DNA from: Primula veris
Lineage: Eukaryota; Streptophyta; Magnoliopsida; Ericales; Primulaceae
NCBI GenBank assembly: GCA_963682055.1
Contig: OY821745.1
Location: 14,143,501-14,207,500 of the forward strand
Length of the DNA: 64,000 nucleotides
Direction: 5' to 3'
Under the pieces are notes generated by a model. That model did no database searches and was not told the DNA's origin. It was given only the letters and a program-made list of their open reading frames with translations. Made by a program: the position numbers and the translations under genes. Positions 54,864 to 64,000 of this stretch are shown here, in pieces (position 1 is the stretch's first letter; each line of letters opens with the position of its first letter).

Positions 54864-57800
54864 ATGGTCCAACCTACTATTGAGGCTAAGTTTAATGAAT
54901 ATGGTATGCCAAACACTGAAACTTCCAGGCCTATTTATGATAAGAAGTTACCACTGCCAATGACTACGAAGAAAACCGTATTGAGAGACTTGCAGAATGA
55001 GAATAAAATTACCATGCCTAATTCTGTAGATAATCCTTCCTTTTTGAAGAAACATAGACCTGAAATTGAGCCTGTTAAGGCTTCCACCCCTAAAAAAACT
55101 GATCCCGAACATGTTAACAATTCTCAATCGAAATCTATTAATACTGCAAATGGGCATTTAGTATATGTTCGTAGAAAACCTGAAGAATCACCCAAAAACA
55201 ATATACGCGTAACTAGTAGAGACAATTCTTATTGTTCACCACCAAGAAAGGTGGACGACCAACAGCAAACAAGCGAAGAAAAGTTGCGAAGAAATGAATC
55301 CGCAGTTTGCATTCCAGATATTGCCCCAATGCCTAAGTGTCCCTTGAAGTTTTTTCCATCTGGAAAACCAACGCTACCTTCCTCTCTTGAGGAGTCACCT
55401 AATAGTTTACAGATAGTGGGTGCCGACACACGCCCTCTTTCTGTATCTATAACTCCATCAGACTATCCAAAGAGCGTGAATACCCAGTATTGGGAAGAGC
55501 GGTATTGTCAGTTACAGGATTTTTTGGAAATGTTGGACCGATCAAATCAAGAAAATTATGTGCAGAGTATGCCCTTGAATCTCTATGAAGTTCTTACTAC
55601 TATTTTTTCCTTTTTATATTTGTATTTTTCTGAAATCGTAATCTCTTGTCTTTATTAAATTTTTTCAGTGCTCCGTTCCCTCTCCCCAGAAGGTCTCAAC
55701 TCACAGGCTATTGGACTCGAAAAGAGATCGATTCAGCTTACATTGGAGGAAGGTACAGTAACATTTTTACTAATTTGTTGCTTATCTGATTGACCTGTTT
55801 TAACATATATAAGAACTTGGATTTTCTTTGGGGACACCAATTAGTTCCCAAACTTATCTTCACTGTATCTTTAGCATTATGATTGTTAAACTTGCTTCAG
55901 AAATCATATAATGTGGAATGTCAACATGCCAGGGAAAATATCTGGCAGTTGTCTGTACAATACACATTGTCACGTTATGGAAAACATACTTGCATGATGG
56001 CCACTTTCTATAGAAAAAAATTTAGAATGACTCCTTGTACATTGATACAATTCTCGGCTCTGCACAATAGTCATAGGAAAGGTTTCAAAAGTTGCTAGGC
56101 GAAGAGGTGGCCTGGTGGCCAGAAGGGTCTAGACGAGAAACCGATATTTTGATATTTTTACTAGTTTTTCTTGGATTCTCATACAGTTGACATGTACGTA
56201 TAATCAGTAAGCTAAACTAACACTAAACTTAGTGTTCATAGCCTACTTAGTTATTGCTATATAATCAAAGTTTAAGCAAAGCTATAATAACAACATTCGA
56301 AAAAGGGCGGCAGTCGACTACAAACAAAAATAAGCATAATTATGGATTCAAAGAAAAATATGAAGTGAAAATATTAATTCAAGATCGACCTATTCTTTTA
56401 ACTAGTCATTTAAGAGTTTTTTTAATTTGAAAAAATAAGCATATTTAACAAGCTTGACCGGTTTGACCGGATCAAAACCAGATCAAAGCGGCTAATATTA
56501 GCCGCTGCGGCAAACCAAGGGGTAGTGCCTAGGCGGGGACTCTTGATACAGTGGTCATAGGTCCTTTTTGTCCCTTCATTGTATTTTCTTGGAATTGGTT
56601 CACTTTGGCATTTGGCCATTTTCTCTAGTTGAACGCACATGTCAATTTTTAACATGTGGAAGAAATATTGCTTTAGGGTTACATGAGTTTTGTGTGGATG
56701 TATATGGAAATAAATGATTAGAGAATATTCTGTATGTTATTTAGATAGGCGTTCTCAACAAAAGGTTAACCAGAAGTTTTTCAGACTTAGCATATTCCTT
56801 TGTTGAGCTGAGTTTGGTGAGATAGAGGTGCCTCTACAATGATAGAACAATCCCATAAAGTACTTTGTCTACCCCTTTCTTTTGAAAATTGAAGAAATTA
56901 ACAATTTCATTCTTTTGTGCTTCTAGACCACCTTGTTTCTCTTTGTTGTGCCTTAATAATCAAATACCATAGTTTTGTGTGTGTGTGTGTGTAAGTGAGT
57001 CTTTAGGAGACCTTTAAACTTCTGGATACCTGATTCGAGATTGTCTTGGTCTTTCTGTTGTTGATTTTCTCACAAATCTGATATAAGTTCGCATTGTCTG
57101 CATTCTTTTTCTGTTCTGCATCCTAGAACATAGAGGTTTTTCTCTACATGCAGCTATTTGGCTTCTTGCTAATTGCTGTGAGAGGGTTGAAGATTTAGTC
57201 ACATTAGAGTCTATGCATTACTCGTTAAAATTAAAAAATTATAGGAAAGTATTTGTTTCCTTTTAGACAAAAACAAAGTTAAAGTGATGTCATGTTAATT
57301 TTGTATTTTTGGTCTGTGGTGATATATCAACTCAACTGCTTATATACATGACTGAATTTGTATTACCACCTCATACTCACTGATGACTTAATTTTGACTG
57401 TAGCTGATAATCATCCTTGGATATAGTTGTATTGATTATTGATGACTTTTTCAGATTCTTAGGGGAGTGTGAATTATTTAAGGCAGAAAATCAGATTAAA
57501 TTAATTTTGATGGGGACGGTGAATTAATAAAGACAAGAAAAAAATATGCAGTTTAAGTTTATATTTTTATGGCCACATTGAATTGTTCAAGATTAGCAAA
57601 CAGAATAGCAGTTTAAATTGATGACCAGGTAGGTGAAATCCGAAAGTAATGTTCCCAACTAAGGGATGAATCAGATGCTGTTTTTCCATTTTGGGTGTCT
57701 TACTTTATATTTTCTATCTATGTCAAATTATTATTTTGATTGTCATCCATGAATATTGCTTTACGAATAATCTTAATTAAGGGAAAAGACGACGTGATTT

Positions 57801-58908
57801 TCCACATACCTACTATTATGGTTCATTTGATAGTTCTCTTATATCAGGGTTTAGCTTATCAAGTCCCATGTAAAAAAACATTCTTTTGGAATTTTCAAAA
57901 ACTGGAGAGTTTTGTTCTAATTTTCAATTGACTAGCGGTGAACCCCTTAACGACAAATTTTGCTAGGTACAATAGGCCACTTATACAATCTTCATTTTGG
58001 TGGCTGATTGCAGTTGTGTAACTCTTGATGCTTTTATAACACGTGTCCCAATAGTTTATCGCCATCTGCTCTTTCAGAGATTTGGAAATAATAATGTTTC
58101 TATCTGAAAAAATACTTAAAAATTGTGTGCTCCGAACTTTCCATATGTTGATTGATTGCTCCATACTTCTTTGTTGTCTTTTTGAATTATGACATCTTCA
58201 GGAAACAAATGGATTCAATGTTTTATTGTTGTGCTCAACATAGGATGTGTGAATGATTAGTTGTACCCCGGGTATTTTTCAGTTTTTAAGTTATCTTCCA
58301 TGCAAGGCGTTTTTGTGTATTATACAGCCGAGAACATTCTCAACAGAAGACATTTTGATTTTATTTTTTGGGGGTCAACTTTAGAATTGTTGTTTTAAAC
58401 AGTTTAAAACAGGATAATTCTGTTTAAGATGGTTTTTTAACTTCTGTTTCAACTTTACTTGGCTAACTCTAGTGTAAAGGCACATTTTTAGTAGCGGAGG
58501 CATTTAAACAGTGGATTTTATACAGTTCTCGCAGTTGTAGTTTTTATAGGCATTTGATTCATTTAGTGGCGCAAAATCCACCATTGTCAAAACAGTTAGT
58601 TGGGTCTTATAGCAGTAAATATATTTTATTCCAGTGTTTTAGTTATCACAGTTCACCCGTATCTAGTTTTTGCTGTTAAAAGTTAATACATTTAACTTGA
58701 TGTATCCTCTTCAAGTATTCAGTTCCGAAGTTTTTTTAACTGATATACTTAAATTTAGTCACTCTTAGGTTAAATAAATAAGAAGCTCACCACATCCTTA
58801 TTTCTTGTATATTGTTGAACAGCAAAAGAGTTGCAAAGGGTTCAGCAGTTGGATGTATTGGGAACATATGCAAAGAATTCAAGGGCTCATTCGGCTCAAC
58901 GAGACTAA
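54864..58908 (+). CDS. Conserved-looking plant protein of unknown function (290 aa, three coding exons)
   Basis: Exons 54864-55566, 55669-55752 and 58823-58908 join with matching phases (873 nt, stop TAA), all introns GT-AG. The first ATG after the acceptor at 54840 is used. Residues 1-200 look disordered and basic/Ser/Pro-rich (KKTVLRDLQNENK; RRKPEESPKNN; SPPRKVDDQQQTSEEKLRRN; PKCPLKFFPSGKPTLP). The C-terminal ~80 residues are helical and coherent across all three exons: YWEERYCQLQDFLEMLDRSN, MLRSLSPEGLNSQAIGLEKR, SIQLTLEEAKELQRVQQLDV, then LGTYAKNSRAHSAQRD. I do not recognise the family. Splicing that joins a continuous helix argues it is real. The disordered basic N-terminus would suit a nuclear or cytoskeletal protein, but that is inference. 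Confidence 0.8.
55753..58822. other. 3-kb last intron of the 290-aa gene
   Basis: The intron contains a (GT)n run near 56978-56994 and a repeat-like block (about 56090-56540) bounded by GCTAGGCGAAGAGG and GTGCCTAGGCGGGG, probably an old transposon copy. No gene seen in either strand. Confidence 0.4.
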
Positions 58909-58991
58909 GCCCACTTCACAAACTTATTCTAGAGCCTAAGGTTCGATCTGTTGTGACCCAGAGAACATGAACCATATTCTTCTCGTATCCA

Positions 58992-58992
<1 letters not shown>

Positions 58993-59024
<32 letters not shown>
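58993..59024. repeat. Poly(C) tract of about 32 bases, followed by T10
   Basis: An uninterrupted C run in the 3'UTR region of the 290-aa gene, directly followed by ten Ts and ATATAT. The exact length may be a sequencing or assembly estimate. Confidence 0.9.
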
Positions 59025-60948
59025 TTTTTTTTTTATATATACTTCGTTTGTATTTATTTGGAATTTACGCCAACAGCATCTACTGTAAAATATCCAGTTT
59101 TATGGAGTAATATCCCAACCATATTACGATGGGGAGACCTTTAAATTTCCGTGTTGTATCATCATATTGTGTTTAGTGTTGTTACTAAGTGCAGTTGTAC
59201 CTGGTCCGTAACACTACGGTTCACGTATTTCTATAATTCGTCTTAGTTGTAATTCTACCCTTTACTTATTGCTAATATTTTTTTTTATTAAGGGAATAAA
59301 TATAGGCTGGTTGTTACCTAATATCGTTGAAGTCAGAAGCTGCAAACTCGTAGCTAGTCAATGAAATTTCACATCTTATATAGTAGAATATATTTCACAT
59401 CTTTTTTAAGGAAAACATATTTCCTGGCCAATGTTTTCTTATTTGGTTCCATTGAATGGTATACCTAATTTATATGGGTACTATTACTAAACGCCCTGGT
59501 TGCATCACAAATATGGCTATTTGGTGTTTATTTTGTTTCATACCAAACAGTGTATTTTGAGCAATTGACAGAAGGGCCCGTTTGAAATCAGATTTTTTTC
59601 GTTAAAAAGCTTCTTAAATACAATGAAATTTTTTGCTTAAAAAATGTAATGTAGTGTTTGACACCACTGTACCGTTTTTACTTGTAAGTGACTTAAAACT
59701 TATTATTGATAAGTCACTAGTCATCTATTTTAATTTAAAAACGAGTTTGTAAACATTCTATTAGAATTTTTATTTATGGAGAATCAAATGTGAAAAAGCT
59801 AAAAAAATACGTAAATTCATAACTTCGCTTTTGAGCTTTTCTTAGCCTTTTTAACCCAAAAGCTAGATTTTTAAAAGTTAAAAAAGATGACATATTAAAC
59901 ACCCATGTATTTTTTAATCTAAAAGTTGAAAGAGCCCAGAAAAAAAGCCATTGCCAAACATGTGCATAAATACATAATTAAATTTTGTTGTCATACGTGT
60001 CGGATGACTTAAGTTACCATAAACGGAAGAATGTAGGAGTATTTAACAATAACAAATTAACAAGTAGTAAATAAGATACAAGTGCAAGAGGGGGCCAAGT
60101 CGGTTTATTTATTTATTTTTATAAAAAAAAAAAATGTTCCCATCACTTAAAATTGGAGCTACGTGAATTTTTATAGAGCTTGGTTGAAAATAATGGGATG
60201 ATAACTGCAATATAAAGTGTACGCCAATTTTTTTTTATAGCTTTTTTAGACTTTTGATTTTAAAAAGTCTAGAGTTTGGCATGACTGTTTTTTTTATCTT
60301 TTAAAAATTTAAATTTTGAAGAAAAATAAATAGGAAAGATAAAAACAAAAAAGGCTCACATTTTGAAGATTTTGGTAGCTTTCTGGACATAATTTTCAGA
60401 ATTTAAAGAAATATTGATTTTATATCAACTAGAGTTTTAATCTTATGTTTGACATGTTTATTGCTCGTTTAGACATGATATTTTAAAAATTTATAAAAAT
60501 AACTATTTTACAAGTCAATTTTATAGAGTTTTAATGCCAAACATCGATATACTAAAAGTTAGGTTTTTTAAAGTTTTTCCAAACACTAATTACATGTTTT
60601 TAATTCATACATTTTTTTCTACTGATTAAGCATATTTTTGAAAAAAAAAAAAAAAAACTGATGCGAAATGAACCAAAAGTTAAAAAAAGAAAACAACCAA
60701 AACTGAAAATAACTACCCAGTTTGAAAGTGGGGTGAGTGTTTCCCTCTCTCTCCGGCAGCACTAACCGCTTTTCCCTCTTCCTATATTATTATTTACTTT
60801 TGTCACTTATTATAACCTTAAATAAATATTTATCTCTTTCTACGTACTTTCTCTAACCATTATTTCTTCTTCTTCCATTAATCCCACAAAGGAACAAAAA
60901 TAAAACAGTTAGCTTCTATAATTCTATTTAAAATCATTTCACGAAAAC
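59025..60948. other. Intergenic, with MITE-like blocks
   Basis: 59573-59965 begins GGGCCCGTTTGAAATC and ends GCCATTGCCAAACATGTGC, a common hAT/PIF MITE vocabulary. 60225-60560 holds similar phrases (GTTTGGCATG, ATGCCAAACATC). Borders unresolved. 60720-60948 is the promoter and leader of the zinc-finger gene (CTCTCTCTCC, AT-rich, no clear TATA). Confidence 0.4.
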
Positions 60949-61989
60949 ATGGCAAATGACGAGACTCAAAAACTCATACTTGGACCACCCCCCAATAAAA
61001 AAAAGAGAACCCAACTTTTTCAAGTCGATGATATTATCATCGAATGCTCCTCTAGCGATACTCCAACCACCCCAAGAATTATGGACACTCCTGTCATGAA
61101 GCCGAAAGAAACGGACTTGAAAATGTCAAAGATTAGAGTTTTTCAGGTGGTAAGCAATAGCATGACGGATATTTCTGCTTCGGTGAAGAAGAAGAAACCT
61201 GACCCTAACGCGCCTAAGATCACGCGTCCTTGCACGGAATGTGGAAAGAGGTTTTGGTCGTGGAAAGCCCTTTTTGGACACATGAGGTGTCATCCTGAGC
61301 GGAACTGGCGCGGTATTAACCCCCCTAAGGCTAAACTCAGGCTACCAGTGGCGGTGACGGAGGAGGAGGAGCTTGAGGTGGCTGCATGTCTGTTGATGCT
61401 TGCTAATGGGCCTCAAATGCAAAACCCTAATCCGATTATTGGCAAAGCTAAAATCTATAGCTCTGATCCGGTTTACAAGTTATTTAATATTGGTAGTGCT
61501 AGTACTAGTCTAAACCCTACTAGTGTTGATCCAGATTACAAATTGATGACCACCTCGGGTTATGACATGAATAGTGCTAATAGGGATTTTGAGTCGGTTA
61601 CCAATTTGGAGGATAATATTCAGTTTAAGTGTTCGAGTTGCAATAAAAATTTTGAGTCACGACAAGCTCTTGGAGGGCATCGAGCTAGCCACAAGAATGT
61701 GAAGGGCTGCTTCGCTATTCACCACAAGGGCGGTGATGACATGGCGGAGGGTGGGGATGTCAAAGAGAAGAAAGATGCAATGGCGCTGGGGCACAAATGT
61801 GGTACTTGTTTGAGAGTTTTCTCAAGTGGGCAAGCTCTCGGTGGGCACATGAGGTGTCACTTTGAAAAGGGGGGACTAAATTGTTTGGATTTGAATTTGC
61901 CTGCACCTGTTGAGGATTATTATGATTTAAATCACACATTCTCTCGGTTCTCCAGCGGAGTGGCTCTAGATTTAAGGTTAGGTATATGA
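60949..61989 (+). CDS. C2H2 zinc-finger repressor, ZAT type (DAZ1/ZAT2-ZAT3-like), 346 aa
   Basis: Intronless, as usual for this family. Three C2H2 fingers: residues 95-115 (CTECGKRFWSWKALFGHMRCH, the WKALFGH variant), 228-248 (SRQALGGH) and 284-304 (SSGQALGGHMRCH). QALGGH is the plant-specific DNA-contact motif. The first finger continues PERNWRGINPP, as in the ZAT2/ZAT3 (DAZ1/DAZ2) group. There are two EAR-type repression motifs near the C-terminus: LDLNLP at 313-318 and LDLRL at 340-344. A basic stretch KKKKPD at 80-85 may target the nucleus. It should act as a transcriptional repressor through TOPLESS-type corepressors. Arabidopsis DAZ1/2 act in the male germline; extending that role here is inference. 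Confidence 0.9.
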   Translation: MANDETQKLILGPPPNKKKRTQLFQVDDIIIECSSSDTPTTPRIMDTPVMKPKETDLKMSKIRVFQVVSNSMTDISASVKKKKPDPNAPKITRPCTECGKRFWSWKALFGHMRCHPERNWRGINPPKAKLRLPVAVTEEEELEVAACLLMLANGPQMQNPNPIIGKAKIYSSDPVYKLFNIGSASTSLNPTSVDPDYKLMTTSGYDMNSANRDFESVTNLEDNIQFKCSSCNKNFESRQALGGHRASHKNVKGCFAIHHKGGDDMAEGGDVKEKKDAMALGHKCGTCLRVFSSGQALGGHMRCHFEKGGLNCLDLNLPAPVEDYYDLNHTFSRFSSGVALDLRLGI

Positions 61990-63260
61990 TTACGGTTTGA
62001 ATTATGGTTTGGATCGTTTGGCATTATTAGGAACTTTTGTTGGAATTATTGTGCTTGGATTAGCTAGTGTGTTTAGGAGTATTGTAGTATTGTTACCAAT
62101 ATTGTAATTTTGTCGTGTTTAAAAAGGTTTGCTCTTGTCAAAACTGGTTAGAAATGAGGCCGGCTACTAGGAATTTAGTTAGTTGAAAACTGATGACTGA
62201 TTTGTGGTTATGCTTATGTACTAATAATAATTTCTTAACATGCATGGAAACTCAGCTCTTTCTGTTTGAATCATAATTTCATATCTCGTGTTAGCTGATA
62301 GGAGGTCTGCAGATTCAATCTTTAAAATAAAAAAAAAGGTCTCTGCAGATTTTATATATTATACTCCACATTTATTGCCTTTTCATAATTAGGACCAATG
62401 ACAGACAAGCAAAATGAACTTACGGGAAAAAAACAATAAACTCATGTGATGTTTCCATTTCTGTATAAGAGCAATGGGTGTGGGTTCCTTGTTTTTCCAG
62501 AAGCGAACAATAAACTCATACTTGGCCACAGTTTTATTTAACTTTCAGATTGACTTTTGTTTGCTTTAACAAATATCCTATTTTACTTACCTATCACAGT
62601 TTCTGTAACAATAGTAATTTGTTTGTGTTCAACATAAGCGACATTCTGAACTTTCCAAAACGATGTTGCTCTAATAGCAATTCTTTGAAATAGTTCATTA
62701 TGACATTGCCAAAAGCTGGTAAAAAAGTAGACGACAAAGTCACAAAGATGATATTTGAACATTCTTTCCAGTTTAGATTCTACTCGTTTGAGGCTAGGTT
62801 TGGTCGAAGGATTTAGCCAAAAGTAAAGACAATCACAATAAAACACTCGCACCAATCATTTGCTCTCACCCCTAGAAAGAAAATGAGATTAAAAGTTAAA
62901 GTTAAAGAGTAGCAATACTTAAATTTGCTTAGATTTATATTGTTTCATACACACACATACAGCTATATGCATTGTACTGGAGAGGCTTGGAAAACATGGA
63001 ATCATTGTCAACAAAGATTATGAAACTCATCATACCTGAACCCGTGTCGGCGGGGATACACCAATCGATCCCTACTTCTTTTATTTATTTACTTCAAATA
63101 GTACAGCTGCTACTGATAATACAAGTTTTCACTTTCTAACCAAATAAAATAAAGAACCATGATATACCTAAGATAAGGCGTCCACAATATGCTGTCATCA
63201 CATGGCTTTAAAATCTCCAGTACCACCACTTTCCATCCCTATCAAAGTGATGGAATCAAC
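61990..63260. other. 3' flank of the zinc-finger gene and gap
   Basis: I see no convincing gene. A 90-codon open frame on minus (62855-62583) has no protein-like pattern I can support. Confidence 0.4.
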
Positions 63261-63261
63261 A

Positions 63262-64000
63262 TCATTTGCTCGCTTCGTACGACGATGGTCCCTTTTTTCC
63301 TGTAGATCGTTCATAACAAAACAAGAGTTGATAGCTATCTCGCGCAGCATCTCTGTCCCTCTGGAAAAAGTGCACGAAACAGACTTTGGGTGTATTGCAT
63401 TTTAGGCCTTGAAGAGGCTGAAAAAATGTAACACAAAAGTGTTGGAAATCCAAATCATAAGGACGTAGAGTATGGAGTATACAGTATTCCCTCGTCTACT
63501 TTTGCAACGGTACCGGTTCTCACGAAAGAGCTATCGTAATCCTCGTAGTAGTCAAAACCTTTATCAAATTTCAAGCCTTCAACATTTACTATAGGGCCAA
63601 GTGAAATTGTATCAAAAGGTTTTGCAACTCCCGGAGCAACAGTGTAACGGAATACTAAGAGCCGCTTAAACCGAGGATAATAGGTGTACTTATCATTGCC
63701 TACAACTACAGCTTCTTTGTGTATGTAATGATCTACAGTAATACGAAGAATATCAGAAGATGCAGCAGCTTCCGGAAGATGAGCAGACAACCATAATCCA
63801 GAGCTAATATTGTACAAGTACTACAAGTATGAAACCGTCTTCCTCCAGCACAACGAACCCAAATATATAGTATGGGTCATTCTAGAAAGGAGGGGTATCT
63901 AATCGAATCCAGGTGAATGTATTAGGATCAAGTGACTCAAAGCAAGGTTGTGGACTTGGAGCTACTATCTTTAGAAATCAGTAGCCCATTTGGAATGTCT
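63262..64000 (-). pseudogene. Fragment of an unrecognised gene at the right edge
   Basis: The minus strand from the edge gives protein-like pieces in different frames: ESLDPNTFTWIRLDTPPF and FGFVVLEEDGFIL near 63950-63835, then ISSGLWLSAHLPEAAASSDI through SLGPIVNVEGLKFDKGFDYY to a stop at 63455, then in another frame FQHFCVTFFQPLQGLK to 63262. Repeated frame changes suggest a decayed gene, though introns could explain some. The family is not recognised; the first pieces resemble F-box/kelch-type proteins only loosely. The 5' part is outside the window. Confidence 0.35.

Noticed and set aside
54935..55429. Minus-strand frames opposite the 290-aa gene's first exon
   Set aside because: Shadows; the plus-strand exon has consistent splicing to two further exons.
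62583..62855. 90-codon frame on minus
   Set aside because: No recognisable motif, no conserved context; likely chance.

Overview
This window is nuclear DNA of a flowering plant, most likely a eudicot. It is AT-rich, with GT-AG introns, long gaps and plant-specific gene families (a QALGGH zinc-finger protein, a receptor-like-protein relic, an S-RNase-like relic, a plant mobile domain relic), plus many LTR retrotransposons and MITEs. I cannot name the species. Only four genes look intact: a DSK2/ubiquilin gene (33047 to 25367, minus), an RNase H2 subunit B gene (44913-45746, plus), an unrecognised 290-residue protein gene (coding exons within 54864-58908, plus) and a ZAT-type C2H2 zinc-finger repressor (60949-61989, plus). 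A fragment of unknown family runs off the right edge on the minus strand.

Layout. 1-9916 is the 3' part of a large Ty3/gypsy element, probably Tat lineage, running on the plus strand and ending in an LTR at 9349-9916. Its interior carries no pol in this window. Instead it holds a spliced antisense gene with a Transposase_28 (putative gypsy-type transposon) region, followed by five small antisense coiled-coil ORFs, each with its own TATA box. The element sits inside a broken gene of unknown family (9917-11500). 12-15 kb holds relics of a receptor-like protein and of an RNase T2/S-RNase-like gene. 15150-20445 is one copy of a 1.1-kb duplicated segment, blown up by a 1.9-kb LTR and a hAT element that itself contains a complete short LTR element. 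The second copy, 34674-35745, is the empty-site control. 21-24.4 kb is a plant mobile domain relic cut by the end of a Ty3/gypsy element.

25.4-33.0 kb is the DSK2 gene (nine coding exons, one of 29 nt), with a Stowaway MITE in intron 3 and tandem repeats in intron 1. Its upstream flank is a dimeric repeat of about 160 bp monomers (33240-34650). 38718-39290 is a solo LTR of the same family as the element at the left edge, with a perfect target duplication. The RNase H2B and 290-aa genes both seem to have very long 5'UTR introns made of repeated modules. These introns collected a solo LTR with a nested Helitron, and a copia LTR with its primer binding site. 46714-48934 is a 2.2-kb solo LTR with a perfect target duplication, of the same family as the 15.5-kb one.

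The cellular genes are unrelated housekeeping or regulatory genes, and I see no pathway linking them. The most unusual content is the antisense minigene array of the left-hand retrotransposon and the clear order of nested insertions.
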